A stretch of 38,210 nt of DNA from Myxococcota bacterium (lineage in GTDB: Bacteria; Myxococcota_A; Polyangia; Polyangiales; JANWZI01), in contig JANWZI010000033.1 in assembly GCA_025054695.1 (NCBI GenBank), forward strand, positions 1 through 38,210, in the 5' to 3' direction. The translations under genes were made by a program, and so were the position numbers. The notes under the pieces are model-generated. The model had not been told where the DNA came from and made no database searches. It worked only from the letters and a program-made list of their open reading frames with translations. This document shows positions 9,825 through 25,400 of this stretch, piece after piece. Position 1 is the first letter of the stretch. The number at the start of each line of letters is the position of its first letter.

Positions 9825-10949
9825 ATGATGACTTCGTTTCACTGGGCTCGACGCTCCTCGATTTGCTTCGTAGCAATGGCCTCGTTGTGCAGCATCGCCG
9901 CCTGCGGAGGCGGTGACGGCGGCCGAAGCGGGGGGAACGTGCCCCTCGAGCAGGTGCCTGCGCGCCTCGCCGAAGCCGCCTGCAGCATTCTGCGCAATTG
10001 CCTGAGCCCCCCCGTGGCGGACTTCTTCCTTCAAGGCAGGGACTGCGAGGCGTTCCTCGGCCGACAGTTCAGCAACCAGGACTATTCGCGCCTCGACGAA
10101 GCCATCGCGGCCGGGACGGTCGTCTACGACGGCACGAAGGTCGAGGGATGTCTGGACGCACTCGAGGCGCTCGGATGCAACATCGAGGGCGACCTGCTGC
10201 CCGCGGCCTGCGAAGAGGCCTTTCGCGGAACGGTCCCCGTTGGGATGCCGTGCAGCATGGACTTCGAGTGCGTCGGCGACGCGGTGTGCGTCATGAGGGA
10301 TTCGTGTCCGGGCACGTGCACCGCGCGGGTGGCTGCCGGCGGTGACTGCTCGTCGGGTCTGCCGTGTGCGGTTGGACTTGTGTGTCAAGACGACGGGCGC
10401 TGCGGCGCGCCCGCGGGACCTGGCGAGCCGTGCGGCGGGATGTCGGGCCGCGAGTGCAGGTTTGGGCTAGCGTGCGCCGGGCAGGAGGGGGACATGCCCG
10501 GGCGTTGCGAGGCGCTATCGGCGCGACTGACGGCCACCGAGGGAATGTCTTGCAACTTCGACGAGGGACCGCTGTGCCGCGCGGGGCTGTCCTGCGCGCT
10601 GATGGGTTTCGGCGGCATGGCGCCCACGATGCAGTGCGTCCGTCCCGTCGCGGCCGGAGGGGCCTGTTACGTCGCGGTGCCCGAGATGTGCCCCGAAGGG
10701 CAGTATTGCAACGTCAATTTGATGGGCGGATCCTTCATGGGCACGTGCATGCCGCTGCCGGGTGACGGTCAGCCGTGCGGCATGGGCGTCACCGGGGAGC
10801 GGTGCGCGGACGGGTTTGCGTGCGACGAGGGCGACGTCTGCCGTCGATTGCAGGACAACGGCGGTGCGTGCTCGAGCAACTCGCTCTGTTACAGTGACCG
10901 ATGCGTCTCGGGGCGATGCGAGGGCCCAGAGTTCTGCACGGGACGCTGA
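9825..10949 (+). CDS. Cysteine-rich lipoprotein, tandem paralogue 2
   Basis: A 374-aa paralogue of the preceding gene, with a clearer lipoprotein signal: hydrophobic h-region, then lipobox SIAAC (Cys near 27) and a Gly-rich tether. The N-terminal domain parallels its neighbour (VPLEQVPARLAEAAC versus VPIEEFPRRLAAVAC). Shared blocks follow: SCPGTCT, GEPCG, TATEGM, CRRLQDNGGAC, and the terminal CEGPEFCTGR. Regular Cys pairs suggest many disulphides and a periplasmic or surface location. Two adjacent ATG codons open the gene (9825, 9828). It is followed by another hexamer tract and then the cas operon on the same strand, but the 400-base gap argues against co-transcription. Function unknown. Confidence 0.82.
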   Translation: MMTSFHWARRSSICFVAMASLCSIAACGGGDGGRSGGNVPLEQVPARLAEAACSILRNCLSPPVADFFLQGRDCEAFLGRQFSNQDYSRLDEAIAAGTVVYDGTKVEGCLDALEALGCNIEGDLLPAACEEAFRGTVPVGMPCSMDFECVGDAVCVMRDSCPGTCTARVAAGGDCSSGLPCAVGLVCQDDGRCGAPAGPGEPCGGMSGRECRFGLACAGQEGDMPGRCEALSARLTATEGMSCNFDEGPLCRAGLSCALMGFGGMAPTMQCVRPVAAGGACYVAVPEMCPEGQYCNVNLMGGSFMGTCMPLPGDGQPCGMGVTGERCADGFACDEGDVCRRLQDNGGACSSNSLCYSDRCVSGRCEGPEFCTGR

Positions 10950-11049
10950 ACATGGGCAGTCGTACGAGCCGGTCGCGGAAGGAGCACTGCGTCTCGCTCG
11001 GCCCGCCGCCTCACACCAGCCTTCGGGTTGATTGATGGCGGTGCAAACC

Positions 11050-11141
11050 CCGCTTCGGGCTCGGGCTCCGACTCGCCCTCGGGCTCAGACACGGACACGG
11101 ATTCGGACTCGGTCTCGGACTCGGACCCAGTCTCGAGCTCG
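11050..11141. repeat. Intergenic hexamer tract 4 (GGACTC/GGNCTC), nearly perfect period 6
   Basis: The cleanest intergenic tract: about 15 consecutive six-base units such as GGGCTC, GGACAC, GGATTC, GGACTC and GGTCTC. It lies in the 400-base gap (10950-11349) between the second cysteine-rich lipoprotein and csb1. Read in one forward frame it gives Gly/Ser/Asp repeats, the same residues as the coded repeat of the DruH-like protein. Nothing else is evident in 10950-11049. Confidence 0.7.
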
Positions 11142-11349
11142 CAACATCCCTCGGCAACGTCGACCCAGGCGACCGCCGCTGTCGGACTGAAATTCCAGGG
11201 CTCGCCTCGGAGGAGAGCGGGGACCGAGGCCTCGTCGGCCCCGAATGCAGCGGCTCAGCCGACGCATACCGGAATCATTACGCTTTCGGGCGTCTCGCCG
11301 CGCGTGACGGGGCTTGTCGAACGGACGCGGATCGGATAGGGGTGCCAAC
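11142..11349 (+). promoter_or_regulatory. Presumed leader/promoter region of the cas operon
   Basis: This gene-free segment ends in AGGGGT (11337-11342), a ribosome binding site seven bases before the csb1 ATG. No convincing -35/-10 pair stands out in this GC-rich sequence. There are no CRISPR repeats here. The promoter assignment rests on position only. Confidence 0.3.
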
Positions 11350-17344
<5,995 letters not shown>

Positions 17345-17349
17345 GCGCC

Positions 17350-18306
17350 ATGAACACCCTGGAGCTCAAAGGCATCGACGGCCGACAGCTGTTGGGGTTT
17401 TTGAGCGGCCTCGGGTGTTTGTCGTTGGCGGATGCGTATGCGCGGAAACAGGGCCACGAGGCGCCGAGGCTCGCGTTTCGCAGGGACTACACGGGGGTGT
17501 TGTACACCACGGTCAACGATCAAGAGCTGCCCGGGGTGCTCCACACCGAGCTGAAGAGCTTCCGGCAACACCTCGAGGAAGAATTCGCGGAGATCAAGCG
17601 TCCTGGGGACTTGAAGAGGGACGTCTACGACAAAATCGCCCGTCCAAGCAGCAGTCGGGTCGTTCTGGACTTGCTCGCGGGGCTGGCCTGCGTCGTGGAA
17701 GAGGAACCCGTCGAGTCGACGTTGTGTGCCGCGAACGGGGCGAGTCAGCAGAACCTGGTCGAGTTGATGCGTGACATTCTCAAGCTCGTCGACCAGGACC
17801 ACAGCAAAGAGGACCACAGCAAAGCGGAGCACATCAAGAAGGCCCTCTTCGAGCCGTGGACGTATTCCTACCGGCTTCCGAAGACGGGGGAAGGCAGGCA
17901 GATACGCGACTGCCTCGGCCTCGGAAACAGAAATCCCACGTTGCGCCTCGATCCGTTGGACCTGCGTCTGTACGCGCTGCGTTTCTCCGATCCGAGCGAG
18001 GTGGACGACTTCTCGACGGAGCTGGGCGGACAGGCCCTCGCGATTCCGGCGTTCGCGTTGTTGCCCGTGGTCCCGAGTCAACAGCCCGTTACCGTCTCGG
18101 CGTCGCGCTCCAAAGGACGTCAAACCTTCGGTTGGGTGCTTTGGGAGGAGCCCGCGACGTTGAACACCGTGCGGTCGTTGCTGTGGGCGGGGGCTGGGTT
18201 CACTACGGCGCAAAAGCGGCTACGGGGGGTCTTTGCAGGGTTTTCCGTCGATCGAATCACGGTTGCGCAAGGCGCGTACGCCTTCACGCCGTCGCGCGGT
18301 ATTTGA
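17350..18306 (+). CDS. csb3: Csb3-like type I-G CRISPR protein (candidate Cas8-like subunit)
   Basis: A 318-aa protein encoded five bases after cas3. The N terminus (LKGIDGRQLLGFLSGLGCLSL, then a segment with PRLAF) has the 'LGFLAALG' pattern seen in the short type I-G accessory/large-subunit families (Csb3, also annotated as 'Cas3-extension'). Longer I-G systems use Csx17 at this place. Its expected role is that of a compact Cas8: target recognition and Cas3 recruitment within Cascade; this is inferred from position and the motif. An in-frame 15-base tandem duplication gives DHSKE-DHSKA at residues 150-159. The name is less certain than for the other three cas genes. A short CGGACTCCG motif follows the stop. 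Confidence 0.7.
   Translation: MNTLELKGIDGRQLLGFLSGLGCLSLADAYARKQGHEAPRLAFRRDYTGVLYTTVNDQELPGVLHTELKSFRQHLEEEFAEIKRPGDLKRDVYDKIARPSSSRVVLDLLAGLACVVEEEPVESTLCAANGASQQNLVELMRDILKLVDQDHSKEDHSKAEHIKKALFEPWTYSYRLPKTGEGRQIRDCLGLGNRNPTLRLDPLDLRLYALRFSDPSEVDDFSTELGGQALAIPAFALLPVVPSQQPVTVSASRSKGRQTFGWVLWEEPATLNTVRSLLWAGAGFTTAQKRLRGVFAGFSVDRITVAQGAYAFTPSRGI
17797..17826 (+). repeat. 15-base in-frame tandem duplication within csb3
   Basis: Two copies of a 15-base unit (17797-17811 and 17812-17826) differ by one base near the 3' end and encode DHSKE and DHSKA. Unit edges fall exactly on codon boundaries. Confidence 0.85.
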
Positions 18307-18456
18307 TCGGACTCCGAACCGCTGGATCGTGTAGGGAGGGGCGTCGAAGACCGTCTCACGAACGCGGTGCGGCTGTGGTCGCGCTGCGTCCAAAGAGGCG
18401 GGTGACCGGAGGGCGCGGAAGGCTTGCCCCACGGGCGCGTAGGCATCGGGTGGCTG

Positions 18457-19260
18457 CTACTCTGACCCCGCGACGCAGCAATCGAACAGGGCGATGAAGC
18501 AGCTCCGGTGCTCCGCCACGCCGACGAAGCGCGCCCTGGGATGCACGATGGCTGCGTAGTGACCGGAGCTGTGCCGCCATCCCCAGACGGCGTCGGGGCC
18601 GTCGCGGAAGCCCGGGCCGGCGGCGATTTCGTTCACGGTCCAGCGATGCTGCGGGAAGCCGCAGGCCATCGCGCGGTCCCACGGCCAGCTTCCGTCGGAG
18701 CCGACGTGCCCGCACGAGCCCGAGGCGCCGACGTCGCGCGCGTGTCGGCGGGCGGCGCACAAGAGCCGTTCGTCGATGGCGACGGAGGGAAGGCCACGAC
18801 TGCGGCGCTCGTCGTTGAGCGCGTCGAACAGACTGCGTTCCATGGGGGTCAGCTCCACGCCCGGGCCCGCATCGACGCCCGCGTCGGGCGGCTCGCGGGG
18901 CGTGGGAGGCGGGGGCTCGGGGGGGCGTGCTCCCGCGTCGGTGGGCGGAGTCGGCGGGGAGGGGTCGATGCGCGCGTCGGGCCGCGCCGTTCCTCCGTCG
19001 CGCGGCAACGGCGCGACGGGGGGAGCATCCGGCTCGGGGGGTGCGACGGCGGCGTCCGACGGCGTACGCGGTGCCGAGACGACGATGACGGGGTCGCACG
19101 CCGGCACGAGCGCTGCGACGGCCATCCAGGTCAACAGGCACCTCTTGGCGCTTCGTAGACGGGCACGATCGGGAGCGCGGTCGCGGTCCGCGCGGGGGGT
19201 GGACAGGAGCCCCGGCGTGTCCCGGCGGCGCAGAGCCGTCGCACGGCTGCGAGGCGTCAT
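18457..19260 (-). CDS. CAP-domain (SCP-like) lipoprotein, copy 2
   Basis: A 267-aa exported protein. The likely lipobox is LVPAC (Cys near 55 from the ATG at 19260); the long Arg-rich region before it means the true start may lie further in, but no better start with a ribosome binding site is visible. A Pro/Asp/Ala-rich linker (about 60-135) leads to a CAP domain: ERSLFDALNDERRSRGL, the first His region HARDVGASGSCGH, NEIAAGP, and SSGHYAAIVHPRARFVGVA near the C terminus. Bacterial CAP proteins are secreted; their substrates are mostly unknown. It follows the other CAP gene by 32 bases on the same strand, so both are probably one transcript. The ending is convergent with csb3. Confidence 0.8.
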   Translation of the reverse strand: MTPRSRATALRRRDTPGLLSTPRADRDRAPDRARLRSAKRCLLTWMAVAALVPACDPVIVVSAPRTPSDAAVAPPEPDAPPVAPLPRDGGTARPDARIDPSPPTPPTDAGARPPEPPPPTPREPPDAGVDAGPGVELTPMERSLFDALNDERRSRGLPSVAIDERLLCAARRHARDVGASGSCGHVGSDGSWPWDRAMACGFPQHRWTVNEIAAGPGFRDGPDAVWGWRHSSGHYAAIVHPRARFVGVAEHRSCFIALFDCCVAGSE

Positions 19261-19292
19261 GGGGCCGACGGGGCGACGCACGTGGCCCTCGC

Positions 19293-20216
19293 TCAATCCG
19301 TGAAGTTCTGCGTCCAGTACGGCGAGCCGCCGCACGGCCAATATCCAATGCCGATGCGCCGGTACGCACGCCCCAAAATATTGGAGCGGTGTCCGGGGCT
19401 GCTCATCCAGGCGGCGTGCACCTCGGCGGGCGTGCGCTGCCCCCAAGCGATGTTCTCGCCCGCCGCTCCGTATCGGGCCCCTTGTTCTTCGATGCGATCG
19501 GTGAACGAGCGCCCGTCGAGCGACGTATGGCTGAAGTAGTCACGGTCGCACATGTCCTTGCTGTGCAGTCGCGCGGCCCGCGTGAGCGCGTCGTCGCAAA
19601 CGAGCGCCGGCAACCCGGCCGAGGCGCGCGCCTCGTTCGTCAGACGCAGCTCTTCGGTCTCGGTCGCCCCGCCGCAGCCGGCGAGCGGATCGGTCGGATC
19701 GGCGCCCCCGCCCGCCGGCGGGCTCGACGGCGGTGGGCTCGGCGGCGGCCTTGAGCCCCCGGGACCGGGGCGGTCGCCGCGACCCCCGCAGTAGTACCCG
19801 ATCTGATCGTCGACCCATCCGCAGCCTTGCGCGCCACACTCGCGGATCTTCACGACCCCGTCGTCGCACCAGCGCGCGATCGTCCCGACGCATTCGCCGA
19901 GGTAGTCGAGCGAGCCACAGGGGCCACCAGCGCCGAGGTCGTCACCGCGAGGGTCCGGGGCAGAGCCGCCTCCCGGCCCACTTGGCGGGGAAGCCTCGGG
20001 CGGCGCCTCCGGATCGTCCGATCCGCCCGACGGAGGAGCCGAAGGGGGCGCGGAGGGCGGCGGGCCGCCGTCCAGCAGGCGGATGCGCGGCCCCGATTCC
20101 TCGCCGTCTTCGCCCTTGCGGGAGGTCGAAACGACGAGCGCGCTGTCGCAGCCCGCCATCTCGAGCAAGACGGTCAGCACCCACGCGGTCACGATGGGCC
20201 TTCGGTCGCATCGCAC
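19293..20216 (-). CDS. CAP-domain (SCP-like) lipoprotein, copy 1
   Basis: A 307-aa protein. The GTG at 20216 gives an Arg-rich n-region, a hydrophobic stretch and the lipobox EMAGC, so it is preferred; the GTG at 20192 is the alternative and has a modest GAAGG upstream. A long Pro/Ser/Gly linker is interrupted by a small Cys-containing module (CGSLDYLGECVGTIARWCDD to GYYCGG), then a second proline stretch. A canonical CAP domain ends the protein: LRLTNEARASAGLP, LHSKDMCDRDYFSH, GENIAWGQ and AAWMSSPGHRSNILG, with both His and both Glu positions present. It is a closer match to the bacterial YkwD type than its neighbour. Probably an outer-membrane or surface lipoprotein; function unknown. Confidence 0.83.
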   Translation of the reverse strand: MRCDRRPIVTAWVLTVLLEMAGCDSALVVSTSRKGEDGEESGPRIRLLDGGPPPSAPPSAPPSGGSDDPEAPPEASPPSGPGGGSAPDPRGDDLGAGGPCGSLDYLGECVGTIARWCDDGVVKIRECGAQGCGWVDDQIGYYCGGRGDRPGPGGSRPPPSPPPSSPPAGGGADPTDPLAGCGGATETEELRLTNEARASAGLPALVCDDALTRAARLHSKDMCDRDYFSHTSLDGRSFTDRIEEQGARYGAAGENIAWGQRTPAEVHAAWMSSPGHRSNILGRAYRRIGIGYWPCGGSPYWTQNFTD

Positions 20217-20422
20217 ATGCCATATGGATGTATTTGAAATAACGCACGAATTCGTCTTGGCTGGGAGCCCGGAGCGCTCCGCGATCCGTCCCAGAACGCT
20301 CGCGGCTCCCGCGCTTGTCCCCGGCGTGCACCCACGGTGCGGTGCGCGTGGCCGAGCCGGGCACGAGGCGCGTGCTTCGGTCGCGGCCACCTCAAGCGTC
20401 GGGGCTGCTACGCTGAGGCCAG
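20217..20422. promoter_or_regulatory. Divergent intergenic region with an AT-rich island
   Basis: Between the CAP operon (minus) and aminopeptidase P (plus). Bases about 20220-20254 (ATATGGATG, TATTTGAAATAA) are strikingly AT-rich for this window, as expected for a promoter. TTGAAA at 20234 could be a forward -35, but no matching -10 is clear, so direction is unresolved. Confidence 0.35.
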
Positions 20423-21790
20423 GTGCAGCACCTGCTCGAGCGCGTCGATACGGCGGCGCTGCGCGCGCGTCGGCTGCGGCTGATGCGAGCGGCGGGCGGG
20501 CGCGCCGTGCTGTTCGCCGGTGCGGCGCCCCCCCGCAACTACCCGGCCAACACGTATCCGTTTCGCGCCTCGAGTCATTTCCTGTACGTCGTCGGCGTGC
20601 CGATCGAGCGGGCGGCGGTGCTTCTCGAGGGGGAACGCTTCACGCTGTATCTGCCTGATGCGCCGGCGGACGATGCCCTGTGGCACGGGCCGCCGATTCC
20701 GCGCGGCCTGCTCGCCGAGCGGCTCGATTGCGAGGTGCGTTCCCTGGACGAGCTGCCGGCCGCACTGCAACGCGGCGAGGTCGCGACCGTGCCCGCGCTC
20801 GACGCCGAGACGCGCGCGCTGCAATCGCGGTGGCTGGGAAGGCCCGTCGAGCTCGGGCGGATCGACCGCGTCGACGAGCGCTTCGTCGACGCGCTCATCG
20901 ACGCACGGCTGCGCCACGATGAAGCCGCCGTCGCCCAGCTCCGCCTCGCCGTCGAGGCGACCGCCGCGGCCCATCGCGCGGGCCGGGAGGCGGCTCGCGT
21001 GGGCGCGCGCGAATGGGAAGTGCGCGCGGCGATGGAGGCGGAGTTGCTCGCGCGCCATTGCACGACGGCCTACCCGCCCATCGTGACCGTGCACGGCGAC
21101 GTGCTGCACGAGCGGCACCACCATCGGGTGCTGCGCGAGACGGACCTGCTGCTCGCCGACGTGGGTGCGGAGACGGCCGGCGGCTGGGCGGCGGACGTGA
21201 CGCGCACGTGGCCCGTCGGCGGCCGCTTCAGCCCGACGCAGCGCGATTTCTATGCGCTCGTGCTCGCGGCCAACGAGGCGGCGATCGCGGCCGTCCGACC
21301 CGGCGTGCGCTTCCGCGACGTCCACCTCGTCGCGTCTCGGGTGCTCGCGGCCGGCCTGGTCGAGCTCGGCGTGCTGCGCGGCGATCCCGACGAACTGGTC
21401 GCCGACGGCGTCCACGCGCTGCTGTTCCCGCACGGCGTCGGCCATTTGCTCGGCCTCGACGTGCACGACATGGAGGACCTGGGGGATCGCGCCGGCTATG
21501 CGCCGGGCCGCACGCGCTCGACGCAGTTCGGTCTGTGTTACCTGCGCCTCGATCGCGATCTGGAGCCCGGCATGTGCGTCACGATCGAGCCCGGCCTGTA
21601 CCGGGTCGAAGCCATTCTGCACGACCCGCGCCTCGAGCCGCTCGCGCGCGACCGACTCGACCGCGACCGGCTCGCGCGATTCGCGGACGTGCGCGGCATC
21701 CGCATCGAGGACGACGTGCTCGTCACCGCCCACGGCGCCGAGGTCCTCTCCGCCGCGATTCCCAAAGCGCCCGAGGCGGTGCAGCGCTGA
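20423..21790 (+). CDS. pepP: Xaa-Pro aminopeptidase (M24B, aminopeptidase P family)
   Basis: The 455-aa product is a pita-bread metallopeptidase that removes N-terminal residues preceding proline. The N-terminal creatinase-like domain (1-170) includes FRASSHFLYVVG, the usual aminopeptidase P signature. The M24 domain holds all five metal ligands: Asp in LLADVGAE (near 246), Asp in AADVTRTW (near 258), His in GVGHLLGLDVHD (near 340), Glu in TIEPGLY and Glu in IRIEDDV. Length agrees with E. coli PepP. It starts with GTG and has only a weak ribosome binding site. Cytoplasmic, no signal peptide. The peptide deformylase gene follows after 50 bases; both act on N termini of proteins or peptides. 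Confidence 0.92.
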   Translation: MQHLLERVDTAALRARRLRLMRAAGGRAVLFAGAAPPRNYPANTYPFRASSHFLYVVGVPIERAAVLLEGERFTLYLPDAPADDALWHGPPIPRGLLAERLDCEVRSLDELPAALQRGEVATVPALDAETRALQSRWLGRPVELGRIDRVDERFVDALIDARLRHDEAAVAQLRLAVEATAAAHRAGREAARVGAREWEVRAAMEAELLARHCTTAYPPIVTVHGDVLHERHHHRVLRETDLLLADVGAETAGGWAADVTRTWPVGGRFSPTQRDFYALVLAANEAAIAAVRPGVRFRDVHLVASRVLAAGLVELGVLRGDPDELVADGVHALLFPHGVGHLLGLDVHDMEDLGDRAGYAPGRTRSTQFGLCYLRLDRDLEPGMCVTIEPGLYRVEAILHDPRLEPLARDRLDRDRLARFADVRGIRIEDDVLVTAHGAEVLSAAIPKAPEAVQR

Positions 21791-21840
21791 ACGCTCTGCG
21801 CGAGGTTTTGAGTCGACCCACGTTCGAGATCGAGGCTCCC

Positions 21841-22416
21841 ATGGCACTCCTCAAAATCGCCCACATCGGTCACCCCGTCCTGCGCGAACGCGCGCGCGAA
21901 GTCGGCCTCGAGGAGCTGCGCAGCCCCGAGATGCAACGCTTCATCGACGACCTCGTCGAGACGATGCGCGACGCCTCGGGGGCGGGCCTCGCAGCCAATC
22001 AGGTCCATCGACCCGTCCGCATCTGCGCCATCGAGGTCGAGAGTAACCCCCGCTATCCGTACAAGCCGCGCATCCCGCTCACGATTCTCGTCAATCCGGT
22101 CCTCGAGCCGCTCACCGACGAGACCTTCGACAACTTCGAAGGCTGCCTGTCGGTGCCCAACCTGCGGGGTCTGGTGCCGCGCCACGCGCGCCTGCGCGTG
22201 CGCGCGCTCGACCGCCACGGCGCGCCTCTCGACTTCGAAGTCGCGGGCATTTCCGCCGGCACGTTCCAGCACGAGTGCGATCACCTCGACGGCATCCTCT
22301 TCGTCGACCGCGTCCGCGACACCCGGTCGCTGTGCACCTGGGCGGAATTCGATCGCTTCCACCGCGAGCGGTTCGTCGAGCGCGTCCGCGAGATCGTCGC
22401 GCGCTACGGGAGCTGA
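21841..22416 (+). CDS. def: Peptide deformylase
   Basis: A 191-aa peptide deformylase, which removes the formyl group from the initiator methionine of new proteins. All three family motifs are present: GAGLAANQV (about 47-55; consensus GxGLAAxQ), EGCLSVP (Cys102 is a metal ligand) and HECDHLDG (His144, Glu145, His148). The segment between motifs 1 and 2 (about 57-85) is somewhat charged and proline-containing (NPRYPYKPRIPL), as in many Myxococcota copies. The ATG at 21841 is preceded by GAGG. It ends 25 bases before the convergent end of the DUF1998 helicase gene. A housekeeping gene, not part of the defence systems on either side. Confidence 0.96.
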   Translation: MALLKIAHIGHPVLRERAREVGLEELRSPEMQRFIDDLVETMRDASGAGLAANQVHRPVRICAIEVESNPRYPYKPRIPLTILVNPVLEPLTDETFDNFEGCLSVPNLRGLVPRHARLRVRALDRHGAPLDFEVAGISAGTFQHECDHLDGILFVDRVRDTRSLCTWAEFDRFHRERFVERVREIVARYGS

Positions 22417-22441
22417 GGGCGTCGTCCGTCGGGCGAGCCTC

Positions 22442-25400
22442 TCAGGTCGTCGACTCGGCTACGAGGTGGGCGCGGAGGTAGTCGGCGACCGGCCCGCGTG
22501 CGAGCTCGTGGTGGACGAACTGGTTGCGGTAGCTGCGCAGGCAGCCATAACAGCTCGTCTCGGGCGCACAACCACATCTCCCGTCGATCCGCCGCAACGC
22601 GGCGCGCAAGCAGGCCTCGAGGACGTGCCACTGCTCCAGCTGCGCGACGAGGCCGGCTCCTCCCGGCACGTCGTCGTACAAGACGATCGGGGGAATGGGG
22701 GCCGCGTCGTTTCCGTGCGCGACCACGACGTCGAGATCGGTCTCGGGAACGTCGAGCACCTCGGCCGCGCCTCCGAGGAGGGCGTAACCGAGCGAGAGCG
22801 CAAACGAAACGGGCCGTACGCCGGATGGCACCGCGCCCGCGAATTGCAAGCGGAGCACGTGCGTGACGAACTCGTGGCCGAGCGCCCTGCGCCGCAGCTC
22901 TCCCGAGCACGTTCGGCCCCAGGCCGTTTGGTGCTCGGTGTCTTCCCCATGCTCCCGTCCGCACGCTTCACAGAGCCGCAGATCCAGGCCGCGTTCGCTC
23001 TGGCTGAGCACGACGAGTCGGCCGGGCGATGCGGGGGTCACGTGGACCCATGGGCAATCGGCCGGCAGGCCGACCTCCCGCTGGATGGCCTCCGCATCGA
23101 CGTGGGCGGCGAAGTAGGGGCGCGTCGCCGAGGCGCGCCGCGGCCGCTGCCGCCCCGCAGGACCCCTCACGCGGCCGACGAAACCGAACCGCGGCTCGAC
23201 GAAACGACCGAGCGGCCGGGTACACCCGCAGGGGAGACTCACGTGTCCACCCCCCTGGCGCCGCACGGTGTCGGGGTCACGCACGAGCACCAGGACGTGA
23301 TGCTGGTAGCATCGCGCATAGCCCGACACCGGCAAGCTTCGCCTGGGGAGGGTCTTCACGGCGAGCGACTCGATCAACCATTTGTTCGCGACGAGCTGCG
23401 CACCGGGGCGATACTCGGCGATCCCGATGCGCAAATCGCGTTCGAGCTCGAGCTCCCCGGTCGATGCGGCGCCCGGTACGAGCTTCAATCCGACGACGTC
23501 CACCGGAAAGCCGTACTTCGGAATGACGGCCTTGCGCGACAGGAAGGCCAACGTGTCTTCCTTTTCGAACGCTCGGAGTCGACGTTTGGCCCAACCGGCT
23601 TCTTCGAATTTTTCCCCGGAAGCGGACTCCACTTTGTACTTCAGCAGCTGCCCGTAGTCGTACGCGAGCTCCGCTTCGGTGTCGTCGAGCCGGCTGCCGT
23701 CTCCGAGCACGCGGTCGACCCAGCTGCCATCGAGGAGCCCGACGGGGGCATGCAACGGTTCGGGAAGAATCTCGCGGAGGACGCGCTCGAAGTCCCGTTG
23801 GTACCGGCGCACGTGCTCGCGAAGATCGACGCGCAGCCTCGGTGTATCGAGGGTCTCGAACGTACGCAGCACGGTTCCGAAGCGGTCGGGATGGCTTCGA
23901 AACCAGTGCGCCAGGACGACGGCGAACACGTGGCGCAGGGCGATGACGTCGTTTTGCAGTGCGATGGTGGGCGGACGGGTGCGACCGAGGACGAGGCGCC
24001 ACGGATCGGCGAAATGCACGACGTCGTGGGGGCGGCGCGAGCAATACGTGACGGCGAGACCGGGACGGCCCGGGCGGCGGCCGCAGCGACCGACGCGCTG
24101 CGCATAGTTGAACGGCTCGGGCGGGACGTTGCGCAAAAACACCACGCTGAGCTGTCCGAGGTCGACGCCGACCTCGAAGGTCGTCGAGCTGCTCAGAAGT
24201 TGGATGTCCCCCGCGCGAAAGTCGCTCTGAATGCTCGCCGCATGGGCACGCTTCAACTGGGCCGTGTGCTCCTCGACGCGGTACAGCGCCGCGGCGGGTC
24301 GGTCGTACAGGCCGCGATAGTGCGCGAGATCGCGTGTCGCGTCGAGACCCGCGCGCAGCTCGCCCGGACAGCCGTAACGCGTGCAGACGCCGAGAAAGGA
24401 CCGACCGTCGGGCGGCGCCGAGGGGTCGGTGTCGGAAGCCGTCCGCGCCGGCAGGTGCACGTCGCGCAGGCAGGTACCGTGGCGACGTCGGCAGGTGTCA
24501 CAAAGAACCGCGTCGGCGTCGGCACCGTCGAGCACGAGACGCCACCAGTTCGGGTTGAGGCGCATGCCATGGCTCGCCGACACGAGGAGTCCATCGCGCC
24601 GCAATCTGCGATCGAGGTCGACGAGCCAGTCCCAGAGGGCTCGCAGCGTGCGCCGGCAGGTCTCGATCGCGTCGGACTTGTCGAGATGGGGTGCGAGCCG
24701 TCGCAACAGCCTCCGGAGCAGGTCGACGCGGCGGCCGCGCTCGGCGGCCCAGCGTACCTCTCCCTCGATTCGGCGGGCGACTTCGGCGGAGGTGACGTAG
24801 GTCTGGGGCGCGCGGTGCTCCAAAGCGGCCCATTCGAGCACCTGGCCACGCGCCCCGCAGCGCAGCTCCACGGCGCGGTCGATGCGCAGCGTGGCGAGCA
24901 GCTGCTCCGTGAGGGCCTGCGCATCGCGCTCGGACAGCCCCCACGGCTGCTCGAGAAAGACCGGCGGTACACCCACGGCGGCCGGCCAGCGAAGAAACGA
25001 CCGCAGAAGGCCCATTCCTTCGAGGGACAGGGTGTGGTCTTCGGTGAGCCACTCGCGGTATACGACGCGAAAAGCCTCCCGCAGGCACTCGATTTCCGAC
25101 GTGGATGGTGCGACGAAGCCGACGTCGGCCAGCCGTGGGGCACTGGCCCGCGCGAGGTCCGACAGGGACAGCGGTGTGGCGTCGTGCTCCTGCGCACTGC
25201 GAACCGTGTCGAGCAGCAGGGCTCGTTCGGCGAGATCACGGCTCGAGGCATCGAGGTAGCTCGCGAACTGCGCCGCACCCTGGCGGCCGTCCGTGAACGC
25301 GAGGATCGAGCGTGCCTCCGGAGGCAGTGCGTCCCACAGCGCCGTTGCGATGACGACGCTGGGGCCCTCGCTTCCGTGGACGACCTCCGCGACGGGATCC

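Noticed and set aside
9466-11141. Hexamer tracts as a CRISPR array near the cas operon
   Set aside because: Units are six bases, contiguous and degenerate, with no spacers of 30 bases or more.
11028-11339. Small Ser/Asp-rich open frame over hexamer tract 4
   Set aside because: The Ser-Asp stretch follows from the repeat itself; there is no good ribosome binding site and the rest of the frame looks random.
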